Source: Dioscorea cayenensis subsp. rotundata (lineage: Eukaryota > Streptophyta > Magnoliopsida > Dioscoreales > Dioscoreaceae). From it: DNA of 64,000 nucleotides. The position numbers and the translations under genes are program-made. The notes beneath the pieces were generated by a model. The model saw only the letters and a list, made by a program, of their open reading frames with translations. It was not told where the DNA came from and did not search any database. Numbering within the stretch: the first letter of the stretch is position 1; each line of letters opens with the position of its first letter. This document shows positions 38,351 to 54,899 of this stretch, one piece after another. The stretch is from NCBI RefSeq assembly GCF_009730915.1, contig NC_052489.1, forward strand, positions 24,731,916 to 24,795,915. Direction: 5' to 3'.

Positions 38351-39909
38351 ACGCAGCCAAGAACGATCGCACATCTTCAGCCCGAAAGTCACGATGCTTT
38401 TTCCCGATCCCGAATTTATCGCGGTTATCGATCTCCTCGCAACGAGAGTCAAGAAGGGCCCGCTCTTGGTATATGCAGCCTTCCAACTCAAGAATGCCGC
38501 GAATCTGTCCTTCTGATGATCTCCCAGGTGTCGAGGGATCATGTGAACTTTCAATTCAGCCCACGGTCTCCACTACACGGGTGTCAAGTAGCATCGCCCT
38601 ATTAACTAGATCGACCGCCATAATCACAAACCTCGCGACAATAACAAAGACATTGTTAAGCTGGAAATGTAATTTGTTAAACGGTAAACACTCAGTCCTT
38701 AAACACCGATATCATTTTTAAGTAGTGACGTATACTATTAAACGAGATACAAATAATTAAACGGAGACGTAACTAACTTAAACGGTAAAGCTCATTGTTT
38801 AAACGGAGACCCTCATTTTTTTACAATCGCAACCATATCAACCGAAAGGGTAAACGTAGATTATAAACATTACACAAAAGCACAACAATCGGAAAACCAT
38901 TTCGATCGTATACATAGATCGAAAATGTAAAACAAAAACAAAAAAACCCTAGCCGAGACATCTCCCTCGCAGACTAACAAAACCCCAAACCCGATTAATC
39001 CCCCCGAAAGCTTCAATGTCTTCCAACAAAAAACAAAAATCACAAACCAAAACCGAAAAAAATGTCTCTTCGTAATAGTAATAGTTAACAAAAACCATAA
39101 TGAATACCTTATACCGCAGTGACTGAAATGCCGAATACTTGCACGGGACTTCTTCTTCGAGACGCGGTGGAAAGGGAAGAGTGCCGGTGGGAAGAGAAGA
39201 GTCGAGACGCGAGTTGAGTTTGAGTCGCGAGTTGAGAGAAGACAAGCAAATTGTAATGCCTAAGAAAAACCCACCCACTTTCTCTCACACCGAAATGGAG
39301 TGCAGCCACGACTTCCCTGCAAGGGCATTTTCGTCCATAAAATTTTAAATACACTCCGCTTAATGCCGATCACGTACTTTTGGGGGTTTCAAAAATCATG
39401 GAGTTGAAAAGGAAGGGGTTTTTTGGTATTCCGAAACTATGGGGGTTTGTTTGGCAATTTGGCAAAGTTGTAGGGTTTTTTTGGTATGGTTATTGGCCAT
39501 GGTTTTCTTTTAAGGGTTATGTACTTATGTTGCTATGTGATCATGGCGGATAAAAACTCTATATTATATTGAATAGGTATTTATAGGAAGATCACAAGGT
39601 TGAAGGTTGAGGAAAACGTATCATGGGCTAGGCAAACGAGATTTTTATAGGTCTGAGTTTTATCTGCAACAAAGAATCGAATTGTTTATTTTATTAAAAA
39701 AATGATATTGTTATATCTTGTCATTTTGGCTATCCATGTAGGCAGGTTATTTGACTTTAATTTATGAGTTTAATATAAAATTCTAGTTTGTGATTAAAAA
39801 ACGATGCAATTAATCATCTCCGCAATTTGGAAGTGGTAATTCATTGTTTTTCCTAATTGGAATGTCGAACATGGTTTGGAATTTATGTAATTTAATTAAA
39901 TTGTAGCTT

Positions 39910-42757
39910 TCAAACCCAATCTTTAGCACACCAAACTTTATTTTCAAACACCCCTCTGTCTGTACTGCTCTGAATCGTGATCCTCGGAATGACTTTTGGA
40001 GGGGTTGGCGGCATGATTGGAGCCTCAAAGTTTTGCCTTGCATTAAACCGTTTATATAAAAACTTGCTCACGGCAAACTTATTATTGGTCCCTACAGTAT
40101 CACCTCAACATTGGTCCCTTCTCAAACTGTTCTTTTTGCGAGCTATCTAAGAAAACAACCGAGTATGTGACACACTCCTTTGCGTGTGTGTACCGTAAGT
40201 ACACGGATTATCAAAGTAATAAATAGGGGATAGTTGTTAGAAAGCAAATAGTGAAGCTATTTAGCTAAAGAGTAAATCAATTTTTGAGTGAGTGAACAAT
40301 ACTAATGCAAATAAAAGTAAAGAAGAAAAAGAAAAGCGCAATAGGTATAAGGAGAGGCAATCGATAAGAAAATAGGGTACCCGAATATTCCTCACTCTAG
40401 AACTATTGTTTCAAATGCAAGACTACTAATTATGCTTCCAAATTAAAGTTTAATGAGTCACGAAAATCCAAAAACACATGGTCCCAAATAAGGTCAACCG
40501 TGACTAACCCTTACACTATGCCCCGACAAAAAGGTATCCTCTCAACGTCTTACATTGTGCGGGATTGTATGAAGCTCTATGGATTCCAAGTGATAAACCC
40601 TATTCCCTAATATAGATCTAACCGTTTAGTCTAGGCGAAAAACCCCTAATCACAATTAAGCCCCAGCAATAAAGTTTACTTCAACACTTCACTTTGTTGT
40701 TTGCGCAACTAAACCCCGGTGGAGTTTGTCTCTTAATAGTTTACTCTATCATTACCGTAAAGAATTCTTGGATCGTGGAGGTAGGATAAACCACATCATA
40801 AGGGAAAGGAGACGTTCCACTACCTCTCGACCCTCTCCAATCTTGCTTTGTCTAATCCTAATGGTGTGTCACTCATCCACAAAGATTGGCAAAATAAATT
40901 ATCAACCCTGGTGCCACTCTAAGGGAAAATCAATACAACAAGCATTGAAGGTTGAAACTCAATTAAAACATCAATTAAGAAAGCAAAATAAGAGTCAATG
41001 AAACAAAATCATCCTACGGGTTACAAGTCCAAGCACCCACTAAGGTTTAGCTCCCCATGGAGCAATACACAATCAACAATAAAATTGAAAGTAAAAACAT
41101 GCTATCAATAGATAAACCCCTCCTGTAGTCCGTATCGATGGTCTTGTGGAGCCACCTCGTTTTCTCCAAAGGTTCCCTTATCAAGCCTAGGGCACACCTC
41201 GCTGAATCGATGCAGACGAAAGCTCCCTCAATAGCTCTCTTCCAAAGAAACGTGATGTCGAAGGTCGTAGAACATCTCTAAAAACCTAGGTAAATACTTT
41301 CCAAACCCTAGCCGCGAGTGCCTCCTAAGGTGGGCAAAAGATGGGAAAAAGATTTTTCAATAACTCTCAAAACGCGGTATTTATAGGGGCTGGAATCAGG
41401 CATCCACACGGTCGTGTGGAATTTCCACACGGTCGTGTGGATTTCCAGAACTTTTTTCCTGCGAGCTGTGAACAGAAATTGCTACAATAATTTTGCTGCA
41501 TCGATTTACTGCAGTAAACTACTACAGTACTTTGCCAAAATGCTCTCATTTTCACTCTTTTCATCGAGGTCATATGAATGGGCACACATTCATGGGGTAG
41601 ATCTTGTCGCGTCTTCAATGAAACCACATTGACGAAGCTCTTGCTAGTATTGCACAAGTTGGAACAAATGAGTGGCACTGCCTTTGTGCCCCTCCACTTT
41701 GTATATTCTCTTGAGCACAATGGAGTTTGCCACACACCCACATGTCTTTGAGCACAACTTGTGTCTTCACCTTTGTTCAACCCAAGAACTTCATCAACAA
41801 TTACATCCACGATCTACTTTTGCTTCCTTTCATTCAACTTTGTCTCCACAACCCTACATGCACAAAAGAACACAAATACACCCGAATAAGCGATAAAATC
41901 TAATATAAGTGATGCTCGATGTAAGAAAAGAATATTTTGTATTACTTATACAAAAGCACTTATCAGCATGTCTTATGAAAATGTTCTAAAATTACTCAAC
42001 TTTGGCATGCTTTGTTTTTACGGCTTGGTCTCAATCCTAATTTAGCAACCTTCTTGCATAATGGCAGTTGGCTTTCTTCCCCTCTTAACCCTTGGGTGAA
42101 AGCCATGATTGCTTCTTTTGCCTGGCTTCTTTGGAAGGAGAGATGTAACTTGATCTTCAAAAATTAGGCTCCTATTTTCAACTCTATCATTTCCAAGGCT
42201 ACGGCTCTATGTGCTGATTTTTTCAAATCGTCTAACAGTTTGTTCAAGGAATGCTCTAAACTTTCCCCTCCTCGTAATTCAATCACCATCTTTACTAATG
42301 CTTCTTGGATCGCGAATACGAAAGAGGTTGGTTTAGGTTTCATTATTATCTCTAATCTAGGTTCTATTCTAGTTGTAAGAAGCTCATGAACTACTAGCAA
42401 CTCTCCTATTCAGGCAGAAGTTGTTGCTGTCAATATGGTTTTGCATATGTGTTTCAACTTTGGTTAGAGTCCAAACAGAATCTGTTGGTGATAGCCCAGG
42501 GGTTGTTCATTTGATCAGAAACTTCACCCCTGGTATTGCTTGTTGTCTTATTGAAGATCATAAATCTCTGAGGACTATCTTGAGGAATTTTCCCAACATT
42601 CTTTTCTCAACTATTTCAAGGGAAGATAACACCATCACGGATGCACTTGCAATTCATAAAAGACAGCTTCATTCCCTATCCCATTTCTTTCAAGACTTGG
42701 ATCAACCAGCATGGCTTAAGACCTCTATTTGTAGAAGAGTTACTCCTTCTGCTTAAA
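39910..42757 (+). pseudogene. LINE C-terminal half: zf-RVT and RNase H domain, split by a solo LTR
   Basis: The left part (about 39910-40167) gives WSLKVLPCIKPFI, a stop where Trp is usual, then KLAHGKL, the zf-RVT region. After the LTR, the frame resumes with a stop at a Trp position, then KCSKITQLWHALFLR and WKERCNLIFKN. The RNase H domain follows (IFTNASWIANTKEVGLGFII near 42290-42350) and ends with DALAIHKRQLHSLSHFF (about 42630-42690). This is a different LINE lineage from the copies at 3.6 and 47.6 kb, which lack RNase H. Stops and indels make it dead; the 5' end is truncated. Confidence 0.8.
40168..41965 (+). mobile_element. Solo LTR (1798 bp) inside a LINE
   Basis: Begins TGACACACTCC and ends CTTATCA (TG...CA). 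Flanked by GTATG (40163-40167) and GCATG (41966-41970), a 5-bp duplication with one mismatch. Removing the LTR and one repeat restores a continuous LINE reading frame, which fixes the borders independently. It contains a TTTATAGG segment (near 41380) and two CCACACGGTCGTGTGG near-palindromes. No internal gag or pol. Confidence 0.9.
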
Positions 42758-42764
42758 GCCTTGT

Positions 42765-43112
42765 TTAGATTGGCTTATCAAAAAAGTACTTTTTTTAGTT
42801 TAGTAAAAGTGCTTCTGAAAAAAAGTGCTTCTCCAGAGTAAGTTAAACACTTTTTATATTTCCTGTTTTGATTATCTTTTATGTAGAAGTAGAAGTTCGT
42901 AAAAAAATGTCTTAAAAAAATAAACTTTTTATTTTATAAAGTGTCGTTATTACTTATTGAAAAAAACTATTTTTTTCAGCTTTTTAAGATTTTTTTATTT
43001 TTTTTCGGAAAAAAATCAATACAAACATTTTTAAAACCCAGAAGTGCTTAATTTATAAAAATACACTTTTAAGTTTTTCAAAAAACCAATCCAAACTGTC
43101 CTCTCAAAAGTA
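42765..43112. mobile_element. MITE with GTTTRGATTGG termini
   Basis: The left end TTGTTTAGATTGGCTTATCAAAAAAG and the right end, read inversely as CAGTTTGGATTGGTTTTTTGAAAAA, form imperfect terminal inverted repeats of about 30 bp around an AT-rich interior with AAGTGCTTCT motifs. It immediately follows the LINE end. Target-site duplication not resolved, so the superfamily is open. Confidence 0.5.
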
Positions 43113-43360
43113 CTGGGAATATTCACGTTGTCAACTTGTACTCTTTTTTTTCTCTGATTGTTAAAAGTATATAGTTAACCTCTTCAATTACAACCTCCAT
43201 GGCTTAGCTTAGAAACTAAACTGCCCCTTGCGATTAGCGCTCTTAAATAAAAAAAATAAATTAATTTCCAAAGATTGAATTTTTAACAAAATTTTAATAA
43301 ATAAATAATTAAAATAAGATATTAAAAAAAAACGGCGCGGAATAGAATCCACCATGACAG

Positions 43361-43396
<36 letters not shown>
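43361..43396. repeat. CT dinucleotide microsatellite
   Basis: About 18 uninterrupted CT units between the MITE and the 14-3-3 gene's 3' side. Otherwise 43112-43970 shows no supported gene. Confidence 0.95.
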
Positions 43397-43399
<3 letters not shown>

Positions 43400-43971
43400 G
43401 TCCATACACGTAGTAACAGTAGCTTGAAAACAACTTATTTGGAACCGAGTCAATGGGGTCTACTGTCTACTACAGCGACCCACACCCAATCCGAATCCAT
43501 CGCTCGGTTTGGACCATACTTGCCGACCTGTTTACTTATTCATTTGATGTTCAACTTCAAGTCTCATCCTCAACAATGTTTGTGATATCACATTCTCCGT
43601 TTATTTTCATCATCCACTTTCCTATTTATTGTTGAAATTTATTATCTACACATGGAAATAAAGTCTATCATCACATGCCGCCAGAAAATGCATATAAAAG
43701 ATAAGGCATTGGAAGAGCATAAAAACCAGAAGACAAACTCAAGCAATCTGAAATCGAATCATAATAGCAGCAAGCCTACTGATGCACCATAAAAAAAAGA
43801 AAAAAAAAAGTTTGTTCCACAAACTGGAAATTAGAACTTCAGAGGCCACTAAAACTGTGAGAGATAAAAACTCCCAAGAATCACAAGCGGCACATACCAA
43901 ACATCATTGATTTGCTTATGCAACATGAGTAGCGCAAGCAAATGAACCCTGGTCAAAGCAATCACCCAAAT

Positions 43972-46203
<2,232 letters not shown>

Positions 46204-46364
46204 CGCCGGAAACCCAAACAAGAAGAAGAGAGAGAGAAAAAAGAAGAAGCAATGGCAAAGTGATCCCATGGTGGCTATATGGACTACGATATGGTACTTT
46301 GTGCTGCGGTGCAGTTTAATGCCATCAGAATCTATTACGTGGCGGATTGTTATTGGCATCATTT

Positions 46365-46365
<1 letters not shown>

Positions 46366-46400
<35 letters not shown>
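46366..46400. repeat. TA microsatellite upstream of the 14-3-3 gene
   Basis: About 17 TA units in the proximal upstream region of the 14-3-3 gene. It may include the TATA function, though no single box can be chosen. Confidence 0.9.
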
Positions 46401-46404
<4 letters not shown>

Positions 46405-46439
46405 ACTGATTTTTGAATTCTGGTTCAATTTTTTATACT

Positions 46440-47399
46440 ATATAATATGTGCCCAAATTTAATCCACATAAATAAATTATTTTATCACCGATTTAGTTCT
46501 ATTGCCATGACGTCGCTCGAGCCTGTTTTTCATTACTGTAGTATATTTTTCTTTTTTTGTTTTTTTATAAATAATTAATAAATGACTCTTATTTAAAGAA
46601 GTCAGGGCATATTGTCATCAGTGTCCTCACTCTACTCTACGTAAATTTTAAATTTAAATTTTTTATATTTTATTTTTTAAAATATGGTGGTGGATTTGGG
46701 AGAGATTCAGAGATTATTATGGAATGTTTGAGTAAATAAATATACTTTTAAAGATTTAAAAAAAAAATGGAAATGAGAGAGGCAATGAGATAAGAAGAAC
46801 AGCTAAGCAAAGGGATGGCACAAGAGAGTCTGGGAAAGAGATGACAAAAGGATGCGTGAGAGAGACTGGAAAGTAGTGGGGTATATACAAAAGGGTGCAC
46901 CGGAATTGGGATTGGGACCCATTTACCGACCGCCGGTGGGGACCCCACGTTTATGGATACGCTTCTTTGGCTTGGAGGCGTGGATCAAATGGTCGGCAAA
47001 TTTTTATTATTTATTTATTTATTGGTCAAGTTGGGTAGGACTAATTTTTCGGGGTTTTTAATAAGTGTGTTTGAAATACTTAAAAATGATTGATATATTT
47101 TCTTTATCTTGTAAGATAGAATATTATTTAATGAAACCAGGGACGATAGAAGGAAGGATATTGGCCAGAGATTTTCCGCCCGTAGTTTCTCATTTTTCTT
47201 AAAATAATCTTTAAAAAAAAAATAAATTTGATAAATATAAAATTATTATCATGCTAATGGTATCTTGAATCTTGATTTATTAACATCTGGATTTTTTATG
47301 AATTATATAATTAAAAAAATTGTGCATGTGTGATTTGTCCATATTTATAAAAAAAATAAAAAATATATATTATAATAATTTTTAAATACATGTAATTTC

Positions 47400-47460
<61 letters not shown>

Positions 47461-47570
47461 CAATATAAATTGTTCTCAATTACCACAATTCATACATTAA
47501 AAAAATAGTTTTAAATTAATGTGTTCTTAAAGAATTCCAATAATTTTTTGTTAAATCAATTTATATAATA
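46440..47570. other. AT-rich intergenic DNA
   Basis: No supported gene. It contains a long AT microsatellite at 47403-47456. Confidence 0.6.
47403..47456. repeat. Long AT microsatellite
   Basis: About 27 uninterrupted AT units, the longest dinucleotide run in the window, 115 bp left of the LINE insertion's target-site duplication. Confidence 0.98.
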
Positions 47571-47584
47571 AAAAATTATGACTT

Positions 47585-48610
47585 TAGATCAATTTTTTCA
47601 CGCTCTTAATTCTCAGGGTAATCCATTTAGATCTGTCAATGCACATGTTGTTGCTAGCTTTACTAATCATTTATCGGTTTGTTTTAATGATCATGAAGAC
47701 TCCTACTCCTGGTCTTTAGAAAAAAATGGTTCCTTCATCTGTAAAAATCCTTTTTATAACTTCTTAATCGATGGAGGAATTCGCTCCCGACTTTTATTCC
47801 AACTTCGGAAAAATTAAATCCCCAAAGAAAATCACTCTTTTCTCTGGCTTGCCTCGGGAGGATAAAATTTTAACACTTGAGAATCTTTTTAAAAAAGGCT
47901 GTAATCCTTTTGCCACTGACACATGTATTCTATGTCATAATAACTCAGAATCAGTGGATCATCTTTTATTAAACTGCGACATATTTGTTCGCATTTGGTC
48001 CTTCTTCAAATGTTCACTTAGATCTGAAACTTTACCTTCTTCAGTTTCAAATATCTGGACCTACTGGATTCCTTCCATAAACTCTATTCACAGGAATTTA
48101 TGGGATCTCTGTTCCAGAGCCATCTTCTGGAACATTTGGCTAGAACGCAACAATCGTATTTTTAACCAAAAATGTGCACCTTCTTCTGCTATAATTCTTA
48201 AAACTGTTTATATGATTCTTTCTTGGATTTCTGCAGATTCTGAATCTCATCAACAAGAAGCCTCTGAAGGTGTTCAGAAGATAAAGCGCTCTTTAAACTT
48301 TTTGCGCTCCAGATCCGCTGACTTCACCGACGATATGGCGTCCAACTCGACTCAGGAGTAATTCGCTACCGCTGTCTCTAAGCTGGCCTCTGTCTCCTGA
48401 TGGCTGACTTCGCCGGCTTCAGATTTCCCTGCCTTTTTCCTTTTCTTTTTTCTATGCTCCTTATTTTCCTCACCTCTGGTGAGGATAACTGTTTACTTTC
48501 TTCTCTTTTTGTTCTGCTTGTAATTTTCTCACTTGTACTTTATTTTTCCAGTTTCTTTCTTCATTAATAAATTCATGGTTTATCCACTTTATTCAAAAAA
48601 AAAAAAAAAA
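47585..48610 (+). mobile_element. Young 5'-truncated LINE insertion with target-site duplication
   Basis: Encodes the C-terminal end of an L1-type ORF2: SLEKNGSFICKNPFYNFLIDGG (47720-47780), then after one frameshift a zf-RVT region (CILCHNNSESVDHLLLNCD near 47927-47981) and the tail KRSLNFLRSRS, with a stop at 48359-48361. The 3' UTR ends CATGGTTTATCCACTTTATTC plus about 15 A. The repeat AAAAATTATGACTT flanks it at 47571-47584 and about 48607-48620. One frameshift and a clean tail indicate a recent insertion. Same family as 3.57-6.13 kb. Confidence 0.9.
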
Positions 48611-48979
48611 ATTATGACTTGTTTTGTCTCATAATTCTTTAGAAAGGCCAAGAGAATAAAAAAAAAGAACAATGTTATAAATTCAAGGAAGGGAAGAAGG
48701 CAGGGAGAAGATAAGATGAGGGTCATCTATGAAATAGACTTTGATATTCCCCAGATCGCAACAAAAGTTTTTGAGTGAATCAAAAAAATTAATGAATGAA
48801 TAAATAAAAATAATCTCACTAAAATATCTAATTTAAAAAGTGCAGCCTCTAAGTTCATAAAGTTATCATTGATATATCATTCGAGATAATTATAAATAAT
48901 GGCAATTAGCCAGATGGTTTTTATAACTAAGTAGCATTGGACCTGTTAGAAAAGATGAGTATAAAAACATTCAAATTAT

Positions 48980-49155
48980 TTACATTTGAGTCTAGTTGAA
49001 TATAGTGATGATAAAAAATCCTTAATTGTGAGTTCAAGTTTATAACCCGCACCTCGTGTCATCCGACGAGGACAAGCGGATTTATATATTCAATTTTAGG
49101 TTTGTACATATACTCTTTTGAATAACAATGCTTGTCATATTTGTAAAAAAAAATA
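48980..49155 (+). mobile_element. Possible SINE
   Basis: TCTAGTTGAATATAGTG near 48992 and GAGTTCAAGTTTAT near 49031 resemble diverged pol III A and B boxes, and the stretch ends in an A run near 49146-49155. No target-site duplication was confirmed. Confidence 0.3.
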
Positions 49156-49728
49156 TCCATTAAACTATAAACACTAGCGTAAGCTTATATTCGCTTTGCA
49201 GCCAACTCAAGTTCTAATCAGGACAAGTTTGAGAATGACTTTTATTATTATGACAAAAATTTTAGTAAGTCACTCAATTGTTTATATAGTAAATAAAAAG
49301 ATACAATTCAATACTTATTTTTCCGATCATAATAAAAAATTTTAACCAACACGGAAGAAATTTTTGCCATAAATATTTTTCACCATATAATAATAATTAT
49401 TTGTCTAAATTATTTATTTTATAATCCACTGCTATCTCTCATAATTTTTAGCATAATGAGATATCTCATCTTTATTAAATCTTACTCATATCGAACTCTT
49501 TTGAATTTTTCTTATTTTAAAAAATAGTAATAAAAATTTTCATGCGCTGGTTTACCATTTTGGGTGGGCGAGCAATTAGCGACTATTAATTTAAGCGTTA
49601 ATAGTTTCCCACTCCTCATCAACTTTCAACTTGACTTCTTAAACTTTTTATATTTTTATATGCCCAATTACTCTATTAAGCCAATGTTATTTTCCATGGG
49701 GTAAAGTCGACTGGCGGGTATGGAATAA

Positions 49729-49930
49729 GAATTTTTTTTTTTTTTGAAAAGGTGGATAAATCACTTCAATTAAAGAGAGAACACAGTACAAAATCACATA
49801 GGAGATACAAAACCCACTCACACCACAAGAAGTGACACGAGCGACGAATACCCTCCTAGGTGCACAACGCACCCTCCCCTGCTCATAATTCACTATTCTA
49901 TCCTCACAAATAAGCATATGTTTAATTTTT
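49729..49930 (-). mobile_element. LINE 3' end fragment, antisense
   Basis: Read on the minus strand it ends TTTAATTGAAGTGATTTATCCACCTTTTC followed by poly(A) (the T run at 49731-49744). It shares CACTTCTTGTGG and the terminal motif with the fragment at 1-200. Only 3' UTR is seen. Confidence 0.6.
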
Positions 49931-50212
49931 GCTTTACAATTATCGCCAAAAATTTAGTGTATTACTTTACAAAGCTAAAATGCTATTTATTTTCAAGATG
50001 CCACAGCTTCATTTCTTCTCTCTTGGAGCCACTATGCATTCTCAGTTAATGCGGTACTAACATGATACATTTGCCGCGAATTTTATAACTTTAATAAAAA
50101 AAGGAAAAAAATAATTTTATGAAGCAATTGATCACTTCATGATAAATTTTTTTTTTCTGCAATACTAGTTTATCAACAACAGTGTGGATCAACAATTATC
50201 TATTGTGATTGT

Positions 50213-50247
<35 letters not shown>

Positions 50248-51510
50248 TTTTTTGCTTTTAATCAGGAATTATTTGAGTGATTTTTCTGCTTTTATTTTGT
50301 AGATTTCCTCACGATCATTTAATAACAAATTTATTTGCTTAAATTTTTATCTTTCTAATTATTAGATGTGTTAGGTATTTTTTAAATCATAAAATAATTA
50401 GGTTTCCACTAAATTGTCTAACATTAAGTCTAAGAAATCATTCAAGTTTTGAATTATTTATTATATAGTTAATCGTGTTTAGTAAGCAAACGGTAATCAA
50501 CTACAATTAATTGTAAAATTTGATTTTTTAACCTAACAATTTATTATCATATTTGAAAATTTCATACTCAAGCTACCGATTTAATTATAAGTCTAGAAGT
50601 TCATTCACCAGCCTAAATGTTTATTGCTCCATTTTTACTAATTCCATCATATCTGTTTGTTTATACCATAGGATTAACTCTAATGTTTCAATCCAATTAT
50701 AACCATTATCACTAGGAAGCCACAAAGAAGAAGAAATGTGGATAATGTTATCTCACTACCACCATTTCATTCATTAACCACTAGGATGAGTGTGAAATCA
50801 AAGATTTAAACTTTGAGATGTGTAGGATGTTGTGTGTGATAGAGCCTGCATCTAATGAGGTTTGCAGTTGAGGGAGGATTGCTTGACAAAAAAAACCTAT
50901 AAAAAGAAAAAGTCTCTTTTTCTAGTTTTGAAACCAAGAAAGTCCTTAATTTCAATAATGTGCACATACCTACACATATATAATATACTTCTCTTATCCT
51001 ACAATCTAAATTTTACAATATATATATATATATATAATTATGTGAACAATGTTAAAATTAGGGATTTAACTCGCTTTGTTTTAGAATTGGACAAGTCCAG
51101 TATAAAAACTATTACTTAGTGTTACTCCACACTTTTAGTATCTAGACATTGTGTCATAGTACATGCTTGAATTAGATAAATGAATCATGTTTGTAAATAC
51201 AAAACATTATTGATTGAATAAGCTAATTTACTACTCAATTTTTTTAATTTAATTTTGTGGTTTATCCAATATATATATATATAATATAAACTTACCAAAT
51301 AGATAGACCATTGGATCACTTGATAGACACATACAAACACTCAATAAACAAATGATCACTGTTAGTAAATAAATAGATCACTTGAGAGAATTCGGAATTC
51401 TCTCACGAAAAGTCATTTTTAAAGGCTATTTTAGCCACTTCACCTCACATTGTCGTGGCTTTTTAAAAATAGATAGTATTATACTCTCTAAACCACAGGG
51501 ATATGCAGCA
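49931..51510. other. AT-rich intergenic DNA
   Basis: No supported gene. A TTTA microsatellite lies at about 50212-50250 and short TA runs near 51020 and 51272. Confidence 0.5.
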
Positions 51511-51516
51511 TTATCA

Positions 51517-51896
51517 GGTAATTTCGTTGGTTGGGTACGAACTTTTATTTTTATTTCAATTGAAGCAAAACTTTCAATTTATATCAAAATAGCCACTAAT
51601 TTTTAATTTGATTGCATCGTCATGATATTTGGGGCTTTTCCCACAAGGATGCATTGACGTAGATGCCATAATACTCACATGGTTGCCAATAGTCCACGCC
51701 ATTTGCACTTGTGGAAAGCGTTATGTTAGCATTCCAACATCCATGTCAATGCATCATCATCGGAAAAGCTCCAAATATCATGTTTTGTGTAATCAAATTG
51801 TAAGTTAGTGCTAATTTTGATACAAATTGAAAGTTGATGCTCAACTTGTAAAAAGAGCAAAGATTAGTATTTAGTACTCAACTAAGCAAATTACCC
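51517..51896. mobile_element. Foldback MITE (about 380-bp palindrome)
   Basis: The two halves are inverted copies along most of their length. GGTAATTTCGTTGGTTGGGTA at the left pairs with the inverse of the right end (GGGGTAATTTGCTTAGTTGAGTA). ACTTTCAATTTATATCAAAAT and CATGATATTTGGGGCTTTTCC also each have an inverted partner. The central loop is about 50 bp near 51685-51730. A GGTAATTT terminus hints at Mutator-type, but no clear 9-bp duplication was found. Confidence 0.75.
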
Positions 51897-52186
51897 CAAT
51901 ATTATGTGACGTCTTTTAAATGAACGGTCTTGATTAACTGAATTCATCCCTTTAATTATATATATATATATATATTGGTAGAATACCTCTCTCTAATATA
52001 GTCAATTTGCCCCATTGATTATTTTAATATAATTTGTTCATAAATTTTTTTTTTATTTTAATATTTAAAAAATATAAGTCTCTTATATAATATAATTTGT
52101 CATAAGAAGTCCTAGGAGAAACTTATATTTCCCAAATGGTAAATATATATAGATAGATAAATATGGTCATGTGCGAGGAGCGAGAG

Positions 52187-52195
52187 AAACCCTAG
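52187..52195 (+). promoter_or_regulatory. Telo-box upstream of RPS6
   Basis: AAACCCTAG lies 73 bp before the RPS6 start, next to a pyrimidine-rich leader (CTTGCTCTTCTCC). Both are typical of plant ribosomal-protein genes. Confidence 0.55.
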
Positions 52196-52267
52196 AGTGA
52201 GATCCTCGCTTTCCTTGCTCTTCTCCGCCGTGCGCTCCTCCCGCGCTAGCGGAGCCCTGGCCGCAAG

Positions 52268-54819
<2,552 letters not shown>

Positions 54820-54899
54820 ATTTGGTGAATTCATAGAACTACCAATGTTGGCTTATTTCTAGCTTCAGCGATGACTTGGTTTCTTCTATTTTTTGAATA

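Larger units (their letters stand above)
33222..39508. mobile_element. Degenerate Ulp1-carrying Mutator-like element (KI-type MULE)
   Basis: The left terminus begins GGGAAAATTACTGTTC with runs of CCAAAAACCCCC, and a segment ending in TTTGCCCTTGCA lies near 33366-33386. The right side (about 39300-39508) shows the inverse: TGCAAGGGCATTTTCGTCC, GGGGGTTTCAAAA and GGGGTTTTTTGG. Inside, a MuDR-type transposase N-terminus reads on + and a DUF1985/Ulp1 gene reads on -, the arrangement known in Ulp1-bearing (Kaonashi-type) MULEs. The transposase catalytic core is missing and both genes are broken. The right end is approximate and the 9-bp target-site duplication was not resolved. Confidence 0.75.

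Noticed and set aside
41400..41445. CRISPR-like repeat
   Set aside because: Only two copies of a near-palindrome inside a plant LTR; no array or cas genes.
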